Positions 22,900 to 34,853 of a stretch of DNA of 64,000 nt are shown one piece after another (within the stretch, counting starts at the first letter, position 1; every line of letters begins with the position of its first letter). Source of the stretch: Meconema thalassinum (taxonomy: Eukaryota > Arthropoda > Insecta > Orthoptera > Tettigoniidae); NCBI GenBank assembly GCA_946902985.2, contig OX336389.2, positions 1,290,396,792 to 1,290,460,791 on the forward strand, read 5' to 3'. The position numbers were made by a program, and so were the translations under genes. Below the pieces are notes generated by a model that saw nothing but the letters and a program-made list of their open reading frames with translations, had not been told where the DNA came from and made no database searches.

Positions 22900-23310
22900 A
22901 AGTGAGACCAGACCATGACATAACATAACGTCTGCGTTGAACAATCGCCGAGGGTCTGACAAGATGGACTGTAAGTCGTTTTCCACCAAATAACAGTAGG
23001 GTTTAATTTGATGTTCTGTAATATTGCAGCACGGTTTACTGTTAAATTTTGAGGGGTTCGTAAAGACAGGCTTGGATTTCTTTTTAGGAAAGATTCACAC
23101 CATTTCCTCCCTGGTCGCCCATCTTTGAAAAGAGAGTTCCTCTTCAATTCTTTTGTGAGGCACTGTACGCTATTTTGCAAATCGTCCTTTGTTACCGGGA
23201 ACCCCGCTTTTCCTAGTGAGATAACCCATTGAACTAGCACCCTTTGTTAAAAAGGAACTTGGCCCCATCTTCCTCTCTGTAGTTTTTCCTTTACTTTTGT
23301 CCGAGAGAGC
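22900..23310 (-). pseudogene. pogo/Tigger-type transposase remnant (CENP-B HTH part)
   Basis: The minus strand has VQWVISLGKAGFPVTKDDL, then GRPGRKWCESFLKRNPSLSL and RTPQNLTVNRAA. That is the CENP-B-type helix-turn-helix of pogo-like transposases, which binds the element's terminal repeats. The preceding residues (GPSSFLTK) are in another frame, and after about residue 75 similarity is lost and the DDE catalytic domain is missing. A dead, partial copy. Confidence 0.75.
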
Positions 23311-23355
23311 GTTTCCCGGAACACCATTACTCTACGCAGCCGACCTACTGATAAT

Positions 23356-23693
23356 GAAAATGAAAATCCACAACCTGCTTCCAGTCTCCGACCGGGTCAG
23401 GAATGGAATGAATGAAGCCCCCATCTAGCGGCGAGGATATGAACTGTGCCGGCTGCCGAGGCCTGACGCACTCCTCTGGGGCAATGATTAAATGAATGAC
23501 AGATGAAATGAAATGATAGTGGAGAGTGTTGCTGGAATGAAATGTTGACAGGGAAAACCGGAGAACCCGGAGAAAAACCTGTCTGCCTCCGTTGTGTCCA
23601 GCACAGATCTCACATGGAGGGACCGGGATTTGAACCACGGACTCAGCGGTGAGAGGCCGGCGTGCTGCCGCCTAAGCCACGGAGGCTTTCCTA
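23356..23693 (-). mobile_element. tRNA-derived SINE, family C, full length with 14-bp target duplication
   Basis: Minus-strand head GTGGCTTAGGCGGCAGCACGCC (box A) and GTGGTTCAAATCCCGGTCC (box B). The body has GGTTTTTCTCCGGGTTCTCCG, and the tail has GGATTTTCATTTTCATT. Target duplication GACCTACTGATAAT at 23342-23355 and 23694-23707. It landed next to the tail of another SINE (23702-23927). A 5'-truncated copy is at 24333-24514. Confidence 0.85.
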
Positions 23694-23701
23694 GACCTAC
23701 T

Positions 23702-23927
23702 GATAATAATAATAATAATGTTATTTCTTTTACGTCCCTTTTAACTGCTGCGGCTATTAGAGACCCCGGGGTGCCGGAATTTTGCACCGAAGGGGATCAA
23801 TAACGTGCCAGTAAATCTACTGACACGGCACCCTCGCATTTGCGCACCCTCAAATTCCACATGACTGCGCCAGGATCCGATCCTCCAACAGCAGGCGAGT
23901 ACGTTTCCGCTGAGCCACGCAGCCAGT
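23702..23927 (-). mobile_element. tRNA-derived SINE, family D
   Basis: Minus-strand head GGCTGCGTGGCTCAGCGG with a box A. Body includes CTGGCACGTTATTGATCCCCTTCGGTGCAAAATTCCGG-type sequence; tail AACATTATTATTATT. A second copy of the family is at 28681-28893. The 77-codon frame through it is not a gene. Confidence 0.75.
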
Positions 23928-24332
23928 GTAGACTTACGGTCGTCAAAGAGACAGATCTACATAATAACAGCACACTGTAGATGTTTATTGGTTCTGAAAC
24001 GTTAACGCAAACTTTAATATTATCGTGCACTAGTGTTCGTCACGCATGTGACGTCAGCTATGACGACTATTGGACACGATGATCAAACGACAATTTAATT
24101 AATGCAGGGTGCTTCAGAACTACATTATAAGTAGGCTATATTGCCGCTGTTAGTTAGGTATTACAAGGAGATATGACAATGTGCCAGTTTTCGTCACAAT
24201 TGAGCATTGGTCAAGTGCGTGTTTTTAAATCCAGTGTTCGTCACCAGTATTTCTAACCAAACTAGGAACGTGAGCACGAAATAGCAAATCGCATATGTTA
24301 CAGAAACAATTACCAACTATATCACACACTTG

Positions 24333-24514
24333 AAATTTCATTCCTGCAACACTCTCCACTATAATTTCATTTCATCTGTCATTCATTGAATCATTGCCCC
24401 CAGAGGAGTGCGACAGGCTTCGGCAGCCGGTACAGTTCATATCCTCGCCGCTAGATGAGGGCTTCATTCCATTCCTGACCCGGTCGGTTGACTGGAAGCA
24501 GGCTGTGGATTTTC
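24333..24514 (+). mobile_element. 5'-truncated SINE, family C, with 12-bp target duplication
   Basis: Plus-strand copy of the 3' half of the SINE at 23356-23693 (from TTCCTGCAACACTCTCC to GGCTGTGGATTTTC). It lacks the tRNA-like head. ATCACACACTTG at 24321-24332 and 24515-24526 is the target duplication. Truncation plus duplication is the usual product of incomplete target-primed reverse transcription. Confidence 0.8.
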
Positions 24515-24526
24515 ATCACACACTTG

Positions 24527-25249
24527 TAACATTTTAAAATGTCGGAACATAACACGTATTCACATAATTAACTCACGTGCCTGCTTAGCACATGCGAGAA
24601 GCAATACGCCGCGTCATGACAGCTCAACTCACACGAGATGTTTGAAGCTGGGAAATCACATATCACATCGCACGCATGATTTCGCAAAGTTGCTCCTTAT
24701 CGGCAACGAAGGTATGACAAATCTCGCAGGACTTCGTGCCTTGAGAAAGACCCGTTGACATCCTTATTATATGTACTTATATACGAGAGTGACGACTATT
24801 GGCTCAGTGACGAAAACCGGTACAGTTACCTTACTGTTATTGTCGCAAGTTAATATTTAGATTCTGTGTATTCACTTAAGCTAACTAAAACATGTGTTTA
24901 TACAAATTATTCTAGAGTGCGTGGCACTGTACCAACTTATCTGTTACATCAATGAGCTACCACAGGCAGAGACCATTAGTTGTTTAATTGCTTAGCGCAA
25001 CTGCGCGGAATGTAAGGTTTTCTGTTTATTCCGTTGGCAGTCACGCGGGGGACCTGCCCCCCACCCTCGAAATTTTTGTCACATATATTATTTGTTTATG
25101 AATTAAAACATTAAGAACCAATATAATCATGTACTATTGTTACTAAGTGACGTATGGGAACGTAGCAAAGCAAGGCGAACGTAGAGCGATGTAAAAAGTT
25201 TGACAATCAGTTTGCTCTGATCTTATGTGTAACAACATAACCTCTTATT
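24527..25249. other. Intergenic, nothing recognised
   Basis: Unique sequence; a GGGGGACCTGCCCCCCACCC stretch at about 25047-25067 may belong to the hAT relic that follows. Confidence 0.4.
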
Positions 25250-25889
25250 ACTCTCCAGTGCCTTCGCTCTTATGAACGAACCAAGAACAGCAACAAGTGC
25301 CCTTGAAGCGTGTGACAAAAGTATTTTTCCTACCTTTTATACCCTTATCAAAATGTTGGCAAATTTGCCTCTCTCTGTAGCTACTGGTACTGCCGAACGG
25401 AGTTTCAGTTGGTTGAAAACATACTTAAGAAATTCTACTTCTGAAAACAGACTCAACAGTCTAGTATTGTCATCTATTCACAGAGACATGCATATCACTG
25501 ACGATGAAGTTATGAACCGATTTGGCAATGCTTCAAGAATCCTTGACTTTATATTATAGTGTGAGTTGTAAATCAAAACAGTAACATTAATTCTTTCCTT
25601 GTAAATATTATCAAGTGAGCAAGATGATTGTATTAATAAAAAGTACCGTATCATAAAATGGTCTTAGTTTTGTTTGACATTAACCAAACATAAAACATCT
25701 TAACAAATTGCTTGAAAAAGTGATGCCAGATAGCCTTAAAACTCATCATTTTGCACCAAATTATACAAACGTTTCCAGGGGAGAACCCAGGACCCCCTAT
25801 TCTTTGGGCCTATACCATGCCCCATAACCCCCGGTTGGCCCCCCCCCCCCCTCCCCCGCTCCCCAAATAAAACTCTATATACGCCCCTG
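25250..25889 (+). pseudogene. hAT transposase C-terminus and 3' terminal inverted repeat
   Basis: The open frame 25272-25559 (95 codons) has LPLSVATGTAERSFSWLKTY and then LVLSSIHRDM. That is the hAT C-terminal dimerisation region (A-ERSFS-LK-YLR, L-IHR), closest in style to the ZMYM1/Tip100-like group. It ends at a normal stop. About 320 bases further on, ATACGCCCCTG (to 25889) is the inverted complement of CAGGGGCGTAT, a typical hAT terminus. The 5' two-thirds, including most of the DDE domain, is missing. Dead 3' fragment. Confidence 0.75.
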
Positions 25890-27851
25890 GATGTAGTGAT
25901 GATTATTCATTGGAAATGTGATTGCTAACTGCCAACATACAATCTTCACATTGTTTTATGTCGGTACCGAGTTTGCTTTGTTGTCGCAGTCAAGCCTATA
26001 AGCAATGGGATACTCAAACAGCAGCGCATTCACGTACGGGCTATCATATATCTCAAATGCCGTCTATGATTGAGTTTTAACATGGCACGTTGTAAAGACA
26101 TCACCTGTAATAGGATCCAGGGTGCCAGCAGAGTGGAACTGCAGTACCAATAGGATCTGCTACGGTATTGTTAGGTGATCTCATAGAAAACAAGACTAAG
26201 TAATCCATTCTTCCAAATAATATTTACTGTAGGCCTATAACTAATTCGTATTATTATAAGAGAAGTAATGCAGAACATGTAATTACCAGTTCACGTTCTT
26301 CTTTAACAGCCACCGGTATCCCCTTATTGTCAAATATATCGCCAGCCTCGTCCTGCAGGTTATCAGAGGGCAACAGCTCATTTGAATCCTGCGAAGTATT
26401 ACCCAATGTTAAATACCGTATATAGACACAATATGAGTACTACGGTACCGTAAGTTACGTGTATCATAAAAACTGAAAGTTAACAGATCCTGGTTAGAGT
26501 ACCGTACAATTTACTATAAAGTGCAGTAGGCCTATTGTCACTAAACCTTGCACATCACTAAGATATCAATGTTACACCATATACGAATTAAAATGCAACT
26601 TACATGGTCAGGGAATTCATGAGTACTCTTGATGCGTAGTCCTTGATCCATCTTGATTACCAAACTAGAAGAGAGAGAGAGAGAATTAAAGACCATACTT
26701 ATGCCAGTAGCCTACGCCAAATCAGTCTCATATCTAATAAATTAAATGAGGTATTCTCAGAACCCTCGAAGTGTACAGTGATATGTTTGCAAGTTGACCG
26801 TCATAGTCAATTAAGTCGTCACTATTAACTATCCTTCTAATTGGATAGATTATAGGCGAACTAATGGTGCCTGCTTGTAGAGCAGGGAAATAAAGAATCC
26901 TACAATCGATTTCTCTATTCCTGTATACACAATAATTTGATTTGGGGAAGCAGATTAAATATTATGTTGTCAGACGATAAAGTAACTTACCTTTTAACAA
27001 GTTTAATTAGGCTGCGTGGAAGTGAATTAGGTTGCTGCACTGTTTAACTGATATAGCAAATCGCCACTAATTTCCAAGCCACGAATAAAACGCCCAGTTC
27101 AAACTAGATACATCATTGTCTCCAAGGAGTATAAAGCAATAAATATTATGCAATGGATAAGTACTTGCGTCTAGCTAGTTCAATTTATCATCCTTGCACC
27201 AGAAAGCTACGCCAGGTATTCGCGAACTCAAGTGACGTTATTTGGAACTAGCGTAAGGGTGATGGAAACATAGAATAACAGATACTATAACATGTGTTTT
27301 AAGTTGATGGGTGGGCTCTTCTCTCGTTTTTTTTTCAGTTATTTTCATTATAATTGAGGCTAAAAGTTGACTTATATAATTGCCCAGTTCCGCTGTGTTC
27401 TTCAAATTCAACAATTGCGATATCAATGCATTCCTTTCAGAAAGAGAAAGCTTTTCAGACGGAATGGAGTCGATTATTTTGCGTCGCAAAGCCGATTTCG
27501 AAGTATTTGATCGTATGTGGCTGGCATTTTACAAAGGAGAATTATTTATTAATAAATACTAATTAATTTCTTACAATGACCAGTACCCTACATTCACCCC
27601 TGCACTACACACTAGGCGACTTATCGTAGACCTACATGTGGTTGTCTTCCTTTAATCTGCCCCATTGCTCCTTCAAATCTGTGAAGCTCAGGTCTTCTAA
27701 GTTTTCAATCATGTGCTTATAAATAATTCAAAAATCTTTATAGCCAACTTGTAAACGTACTGCCTTTGATTTATCGACTTAAACAGTATTACATTTACAA
27801 ATTTAAATGTGTCTACTTACTGAAGTATGTAAAGCAATGTACCGACTATAC
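25890..27851. other. Intergenic, no recognised feature
   Basis: Two kilobases of unique AT-rich DNA. Overlapping short open frames at 27238-27566 on both strands include a Lys/Glu-rich minus-strand stretch, but no domain is recognisable. Confidence 0.45.
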
Positions 27852-28296
27852 CAGTGGCGTAGCCAGGGGGGGGGGGGTACTGGGGGGTTAGAACCCCCTC
27901 ATTGGAAAATCGGCATGGTTGTGATTTCTGTCTGTTTCAGAACTGTACTTGGTGATGTACAGTTGTTGCCTTTCGGCCCGGCTCCACATTTGAGGCTAGA
28001 CACGTGTTCATGACAACGTATAACCACAGTCTATCTACACAGTCGCGAAGCTTGGCTCATATTTTTCTACAGCCACGCGCCGCGCGCCAATAATGCTCTC
28101 ATCAGCCAGCAATCATGCGCCAACTGCGCTGTGTTGGTGTATGCTATTGTTGCTGGATTTACTGTATGATAAAGCATTGTGTAACAGCTATATCTTTAAT
28201 CATGTGTTTTACAAGAGGAGATGTGCAGTGTAATAAACAGATCAAATATTAAAAGCCATATTTCAGTGTTGCTTAGTAACCAATATGATCGCTTTT

Positions 28297-28524
28297 CAGT
28301 CGGTCAACACGAGTGTAGGCGGGAGTGACAATTTATCTCCTAGTGCCTGAAATGAAAATACATGAATTGTCTATACTCTTAATAACACATAGTAAAACAC
28401 TTTTCATTGTATGAAAAAAACGTTTTCTTAAGTGTATAAATAATTATTGTATTATGAATTACACAGGGAAATTAATTGTTACTCCCCGCCCAACCTAATT
28501 GGGTGTATTCGTGTTGACCGACTG
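28297..28524. mobile_element. 228-bp MITE with inverted termini
   Basis: Ends are CAGTCGGTCAACACGA (28297) and its complement TCGTGTTGACCGACTG (to 28524, with one extra base pattern inside). GGCGGGAGT/ACTCCCCGCC continues the pairing inward. The AT-rich middle has no coding capacity. The CAG...CTG termini suggest a hAT-type MITE; the flanks do not show a clean 8-bp duplication. Confidence 0.7.
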
Positions 28525-28680
28525 GGAACAGTCTATTAATGTAGACTGTTCAAAAATCAAGACGACACCCGAGTTCCCACAGGACCCTAATAGGTAAGAC
28601 TTGAGCTATGCATTTTAGGCTAGTATTATAAAGCTTTTCAAGCAAACAACGGAGCTGGGTCTTTAACTGGTTATAGATCA

Positions 28681-28893
28681 ATAATAATGTTATTGGTTTT
28701 ACAACTGTTTTGACTACTGGGACTTTTAGAGACGCCAGGGTACCGAAGTTTTGCCCCGAAGGGGATCTTTAACGTGCCAGTAAACTCCCTTACATTTACG
28801 TACCCTCAAATGCCAGCTGACTGCGCCAGGATTAGGTCCTGCATCCTTGGGCACAGCAGGCGAGAACGTTACCGCTGAACGACGCAGCCATTC
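28681..28893 (-). mobile_element. tRNA-derived SINE, family D (second copy)
   Basis: Same layout as 23702-23927: tail AACATTATTATT, ATCCCCTTCGGGGCAAAACTTCGG body, and head GGCTGCGTCGTTCAGCGG on the minus strand. More diverged, with a 16-base CATCCTTGGGCACAGC-type difference near the head. Confidence 0.7.
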
Positions 28894-28932
28894 GGATATA
28901 AATCAGAAGCATGTCTCGGTAGGATAACAATG

Positions 28933-29240
28933 CATGGCTTCGGTGGCGTAGTCGGTAGCATGCTGAACTGCTACGCCCAAGATCGCGGGTTAAAACCATA
29001 CCAAAGTCATCGGATTCTTAGAGCGTTTAAGTTCTTCACAATGCCTTCCTTTGGAGAGGAAGTGAAGCCGGCGGGCCTATGTCATAGATTAATGGCATGT
29101 AAAAGAACCTACCACTACAATGGTAGTGTGTAGCCAAAATTTGTAGGCTATTTGGTTAGAAACGCTCTTTCAAGTCCCAACGTTCGCCGCTGGGTGTCAG
29201 TGACAGTGGCGTCTGGTAGCCAAAGTTGGACCTATTTGGA
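28933..29240 (+). mobile_element. tRNA-derived SINE, another family
   Basis: Plus-strand head TTCGGTGGCGTAGTCGGTAGCATGC (box A) and ATCGCGGGTTAAAACC (box B), followed by a body with GAGGAAGTGAAGCCGGCGGGCC and AGTCCCAACGTTCGCCGC. The 67-codon open frame starting in the head is not a gene. The 3' limit is uncertain. Confidence 0.55.
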
Positions 29241-31805
29241 ATTGGGTACCCTACGGGCGTTCAATTGAAATGCCCTGCTATGGCAATTGGCTGCAATTCA
29301 AATATAAATAATATCAATTCATTTTGAAAATTAAGGCATTAGTAAACGTAAATGATGCCATCTCAAACACGTGCCGAAAATTTAATTTTCAGGTGTAGAA
29401 AATGGCTTTCAAATAGTCAGACAGCTGATTTAATTAATAAAAATGTAGACTTTTTTTGTACAATAATATAAACTTATTCTCGAACCATTTAGTAGTAAGC
29501 CAATTTATGTCGTCCGGATAATGCTCACAAACTTAGATGTGGTTCACTGTTTGTTAATTCTATTATGAAATACCTGGTCTCCCACACGACTGCTGTGAAG
29601 GTACGGTACACAATTGCTATTGCTGAAATTATTTATAAAATTGACATTGTATTTTATTGTCAAATTCAGGAATGAAAGGTTTCAAAATCACAGAGAAATT
29701 ACGAAGTAACTTACTTACAATTGAACCATTTAAGACCTTAATATCTTTTTATACTTTTCGTTTCACAAATCACACTGGTATTTTTTAAATTTATTATAAT
29801 GTTACTCTATTTTACGGAAGAACTAGCTTTTGATATATTTAAGAATTTGATATAGCTTACCTATTTACAATAATACCCATGCTAGTAACCCGCCCCGGCT
29901 TCGCCCGGTATCTTTAACGGTTTACCCAGCGTAAGCTTAAAAGGCGAAAGGACGGCAGGTCCCAAGCGCAATTCAGAAAAGCCGAGGTTAACAGCGAAAC
30001 TACAAACACATATACTCTTCTCTGAAGTCTTAACTCGACACGACTCGAAAGTTGATGCTGGCCGAAGCTGGGGTGATAGACTCGCTCACTACCTCGTAAA
30101 ATCGCTCCAAAGCTAGTAATTTATATTTCCACTGAATGGAGATTGTTGGAAGAAATGGAAACGTAAAATCACTTATAGTGAGCAATGTATTAAAGATAAA
30201 TACATGATGTCACAGAACTTTATGTAGAACATTTTATGCTGACCAATTCGTACACTCATAGTAGGCCTATATAGATACTTTTGACGGGTTATCCAGCGTA
30301 AGTTTAAGTGGCGCAACGACGGCAGGTTTTCCTTTGACTCGATTCTCTGAAATCGTTACTGCTCGGCTTTCTATGGTCACAAATGAATGTTTTTCTACAG
30401 AAATCTTCCTCGATAATGGTGAAAACCACATCAGAATCCATCCAGTGGTTCTTAAGATTACCCGTTACATCCAAGAAGCGGAGACTCGGTTTTATACTTC
30501 AGTATGTCGAGATGCCCGCGACTATCATTGAAACAAATAGGCCTACATGAATTTATAACTAGTATGGGCTATTAATTCTACGTAAGACTCATTAAATACG
30601 GCATACAACTGTACCTAGGGATACTTGTAGAGGACTGAAATAATAATACCAGAGCATTTTTTAAAATGTTCCAATTAATTAAAAGTGTACAGTATGTCAA
30701 CATTGTGATTTAACATGACTTATGTTTACAATTTAAATAATCACTCAGGTGAGTTAAAATCCATAAAACCTCTATAAAAGTGAAATCATCATTTCCGCGA
30801 ATAACGCGCTCAAGGCAGTTGCCAGCTTGCTGGCCAGCGCGAGCGCTAGTGTCGCTCCATCTACCAAGAGGATGCAAATTCGTAACGCAGCGAGCTTCGT
30901 GACTGTGTGTTTTAGACTGTGGTAATACAACTCCGTCCTCCCAGGATTGCCAATGTAACTTTTCCCCCGCGAAATATAGCTTATTTCAAACTGAGACTAC
31001 CGCCAAGTAATTTTGAATCCCACCTAGCGGGACAATCTTAGCGCTTTTTTTCTTTTCTTTTCTTAGCGGGAGAGAAGTTACATGCAAATCAATCTAGTTT
31101 TAATTAAAAGTAACGTGTTTTAATAAGGACTTAGAAAATTATATGTGTACATTGACACAATTTGTGGGATCGTTATTAACTTCTTGAGCATGAGATCGCT
31201 GTCAGCCGAGTTGCTTCATATAATGTTAATACAGTGTACTGTATGTCCACAATTCCCCGAATTATGGTTATCTTCCAGTTACGAATGAGTGTGATTTATC
31301 GCATGTGTAGTGTAAGCAACTAAACCTTTTTCCGGCTGCATGTAGCATTTGTAAGGAAAAATGGACTTAATAGGTGACAAACATCTTCGAAAATGACATT
31401 TTAGGCGTCAGGGCTAATTGCAATATAAAGCACAGGATCTTGTTGGAAAAACTGAATAAACATTATAATGAGTAGCCTATTGTATAACTCATAAATCAAC
31501 ATGATACACCGTGAGATGACATGCCCACTTTTGCTGAGACTTCTGAAAATGACTTCTCTTGTTGAGAGATAGCAATCCTCATGTTGGTAGTGCAGATAGA
31601 TTCGAGTTTATATTGTTCCTGTCGGGGGAACAGGAATGTTCTAGATTTACCATTTCAGTCAAAAATTAACCTAAGTTTGTAAGAACTGTTTTTTGTTGTT
31701 GTCTTTTGTGCATAGCCTATTGTATTACCCGAAAACTTCTGGACCAAAATACATGAAACTTGTCTTGTGTAATATTATCTCATTGGTAATGGAAATATTG
31801 TAGAG
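29241..31805. other. Repeat-derived intergenic DNA, no gene
   Basis: GCTAGTAACCCGCCCCGGCTTCGCCCGG near 29880-29908 is a GC-rich interspersed-repeat motif. It is followed by a segment (CCAGCGTAAGCTTAAAAGGCG...GACGGCAGGT, about 29925-29960) that recurs at about 30292-30326. A 65-codon frame at 30334-30531 contains ENHIRIHPVVLKITRYIQEA, which may be a repeat-borne relic; I cannot place it. The rest is unique. Confidence 0.4.
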
Positions 31806-32110
31806 TTGTTGTTAATTCATTTGAGGGGCTTGAAACATTTTGGTCATCAGCCCCGTGTAGTTGGGTGTGTCCTGAAATTGTCTGGCAACCTGTATTGCTG
31901 TGGTGACAGTGGTAATGTGTGTAAATGTATCAGGGACAGGGATGGGGTAGACGCTCCGGGACTTGAAGTTAGATATTATCCCGGCAATTTCCTGTAGGGA
32001 GTGTGGAAAAACCCGGGGAAAACCACACTCTGGATAACCGCTGTCAGCACCGGGATTCAAACCTACGATATCCGTACTTGCTGCAGATGCCCTCGCGGCC
32101 ATGGTGCATG
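31806..32110 (-). mobile_element. SINE-like repeat with degenerate tRNA head
   Basis: The minus strand from 32110 begins GGCCGCGAGGGCATCTGC and has GGTTTGAATCCCGGTGC, a box B. A body with GTGTGGTTTTCCCCGGGTTTTTCC follows, ending in the GGGGCTGATGACCAAAATG motif that also occurs at 8690 and 54800. It is diverged and without a clear target duplication. Confidence 0.55.
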
Positions 32111-32210
32111 TTTGACGAGCGCGGCTATGCCACGGGACGAAATGCTTGTAGAATTTGGCTTCGAGTAACTATAACCCCCGCCCCATTGGTCGATCCTGTC
32201 TACGCTACTG

Positions 32211-32570
32211 GAATATACGCATATTACATATTCCTGAACAAATTATTTTTTTCTCGGCAACTGGTGACCGAATTTCATTTAGTATCTGATTACAAATTAC
32301 TAGTTTGTAACCATAAAGCTTCAAGTCTCATAAAATCTTCCGTTTTTTTTGATTTTCCCACACATAATTATGTGTTTGGCGTCTAAAATTGCCTGTCCTC
32401 CGTCGAGAGCCCGCCTAGAATTGCCAACAACATTCAATACGGTAGCCTTATCATGAAGTCTATCTCACCCTTGCGTCCACCATTTTGTCGCGACTGACCC
32501 GCCACCTACACTCGATTGAGTTCGCGAATAGCAGACCCAAGGAGAGCCAAGACCGACTACAATATCTCAG
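32211..32570. other. Flank of the Polinton, no gene
   Basis: Unique DNA outside the hAT-like element and before the Polinton target duplication. A direct continuation resumes at 50021. Confidence 0.4.
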
Positions 32571-32576
32571 ACCGTA
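32571..32576. repeat. Polinton target-site duplication, left copy (ACCGTA)
   Basis: ACCGTA lies directly before the terminal AGTAGTGGAGTACTAGG and is repeated at 50015-50020 directly after CCTAGTACTCCACTACT. Six bases is the duplication length known for Polintons and reflects staggered cutting by the RVE integrase. Confidence 0.95.
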
Positions 32577-33734
32577 AGTAGTGGAGTACTAGGAGTTCTG
32601 CCCCACTTCAGAACCCCCCTTGCTCTACTACTAAGCCTCAGCCATGTTAAATATCTCTTGAACGAATGGTCCGATTTTGACAAATGAGGTATTGTTGGAC
32701 TCGGGCTGACGTCCTCTTTGCTATGGACCACTCGTTATATTTTTCAAATTTTTTTTGAAAATTTTTGTTTTCGAAACTATGTGATAGTTTGAAAACCAAA
32801 CAGGATAGAACGTTGTGCCATGGCTCAAACGAACAGTCTTTATGACCTTTATTTTTTGTAATAAAACTTTTTTATTTTTTATATTTTTTTGAAAACACTC
32901 GAATTTTGAAAATCCTATATTTTGGAAACTAGGAACTCTACAAAAAAAATTGTTTAACGTAAATCAATGGTCCCTACCCCCTCTACCCCCAAAATAAATT
33001 TCAAGTCTCTAGAATGAAAACCTGCAGTAGTGTGATGAGGGGGGAGCTGTCTCACTTAGGAAGTTGTGAGCCCCTGCGACCTTGGAATGGAAGGAGCCAT
33101 GCTAGGAGGGCGTGCTTGGATTCGTTTTTTTCGTCTCGTCGTGCTCTTTACGGGAATGTCGGTGTCGAAAATGTGAAAATCTGGAAACACAGTCTTTTTG
33201 GGGTAAAAACGTGATTTTAGACTTTTTGCTATATCTCACGAACCAATAACGCTAGAGGCGTGTTCGACAGGTCCAAGGACTCGGGGTAACGTTCTCTCTC
33301 CTATGGACCACTCGTTATAATTTTTAATAAAATTGGAAACTCGATTTTGGGGTAAACACATGTTTTTTGTGATTTTGCCGATATCTCACGAAGCAATAAC
33401 GCTAGAGGCATGTACGATGGGTCCAAGGATTCGGGAAGACGTCCTCTTTGCTATGGACCACTCGTTGTAATTTTAAAAAAATTGGGAAACGCGATTTTGG
33501 GGTAAACACGTGTTTTTTATAATTTTTGCCGATAAGTCACGAACCAATAACGCTAGAGACGTGTACGAGGTGTCCTAGCACTCGGGCTAACGCCCCCTTT
33601 CAAATGTGGTAGATATTTTTTTCGAAAAAATAATTCACAAAGGGCCTAACGCCATACATGTTGAAAAAAAAATCATTACCGTTACCTGTTTATAATGTTT
33701 ATAAAGCGTGGTGGTTGAGAGAGACGATACGGCT

Positions 33735-33768
<34 letters not shown>

Positions 33769-34203
33769 CGCTGACCACGGTGGCTGTGTTCAATAGATCA
33801 ATCGCTATTTCGACGGGTCGGTGTATGACAGAGCGAGGGTGCGTTTTCTGATATTTTACCTTTAACGTGTAAACGGTGATGAGAACTAGGTTCTATGTTG
33901 GTCGAAGCGAGTACAGAAAACAAACTTACAGGAGGTGAAGGTCATTTGAGATTATTGGAAGGCGTTGATCTGACTTGACAACAGGTGACGCTTGAAGGTG
34001 AAATAATCTGACCATCGTGGTGGCAGGGGAGTGTGAAAGGCATGCACACACACATTTGTGAAACCACATGTAGGCTAAACCAGTGACATCCTGTTTTGCT
34101 TCGTACGTGACAAAATGCAAGTTGACGTGAAATTTGATCCGGCACAGGTGTTCGCTTGGGTGTTATCTGTCCACGTGCACGATAAGAGAATGTTCAAAGC
34201 GTG
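32577..34203 (+). repeat. Polinton left terminal inverted repeat (1,627 bp)
   Basis: Reverse complement of 48163-50014. Outer half is built of diverged subrepeats (about 32648-32745, 33233-33380, 33383-33533, 33535-33610). Each has a TCACGAACCAATAACGCTAGAG box, a GTCCAAGGACTCGGG box and a CTATGGACCACTCGTT box. Inner part has a (GT)n run at about 33739-33766. Differences from the right TIR are few: a cluster near 33030-33060, and the single versus triple 113-bp unit. Mirrored open frames (for example 33926-34120) are not genes. Confidence 0.95.
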
Positions 34204-34853
34204 AAAAAAAAAAGATTATACATGCAATGTGATATATAAAGACACGTCGCTGACATTTCCACTCGCACTTATGTGACTACCTTTGAACACGCTACAGCGT
34301 TGTGTGAAACACTTGGCCTTGTTTAACAGTTTTGGTGTTGGTGGAAAATACTTATTCTTGTTGTGAGGTAGGTATATATTTATTCATTTATACATTTATT
34401 GATTTATATATAAATACATGCAATTATTTATTGATTAGGTAATTAATGATTTTATTTATTTATTTGTTTGCAGATAACCGGTATAGCCTACTTGTCGTGT
34501 GTGTGTGTGTGTGTGAACGATATTAAAGAAAGAGAAAGACAGACCGATAGAAGAGGAAACCATTTCCACACTAGCCCACGAGACGGGAATATAGCAAAGC
34601 ATTACACGTAAAAGTGAGATTTGTTTTATTATATAATATAACCTGTTTGATTTTGTTTTTGTTTATGAAATGCATAAACTATATGGAATGGATATACTTA
34701 TGGTGGTTTATTTTATTTCTTTTTAGATATTTGGAGAGAAAAAAAGGGTTCACTGCTATAGCAAATACAGTTGAAAACCAAGTGGCTTTAGAGTGGAACC
34801 CTTGTCAAGCAGTCTACAGCTGAAAACTCAGGTGAGAGTGTTCTTTCAAAATA
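34204..34853 (+). promoter_or_regulatory. Leader and probable promoter of the polymerase gene
   Basis: Directly inside the TIR is a TATA box (TATATAAA, 34233-34240), about 610 bases before the polymerase ATG. The long leader has splice-like signals: GAGGTAGGTATATAT near 34365, and a TTTGTTTGCAG acceptor near 34473, so a 5'-UTR intron is possible. Short frames here (34614-34823) lack any recognisable domain. Confidence 0.45.

Larger units (their letters stand above)
27852..32210. mobile_element. Putative non-autonomous hAT-like element with 16-bp TIRs and 8-bp target duplication
   Basis: The left end CAGTGGCGTAGCCAGG (27852) and the reverse complement of the right end, CAGTAGCGTAGACAGG (ending 32210), match at 14 of 16 bases. 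The eight bases outside are GACTATAC and GAATATAC, 7 of 8 identical, the size hAT elements produce. No transposase is visible in the 4.36 kb, which contains a MITE, two or three SINEs and other repeats. The pairing is my inference; independent TIR-bearing fragments at each end are an alternative. Confidence 0.45.

Noticed and set aside
33926..34145. Open frames at 33926-34145 and the mirrored 48473-48667
   Set aside because: They are the same TIR sequence in inverted copies, low in coding signal; shared only because the TIRs match.
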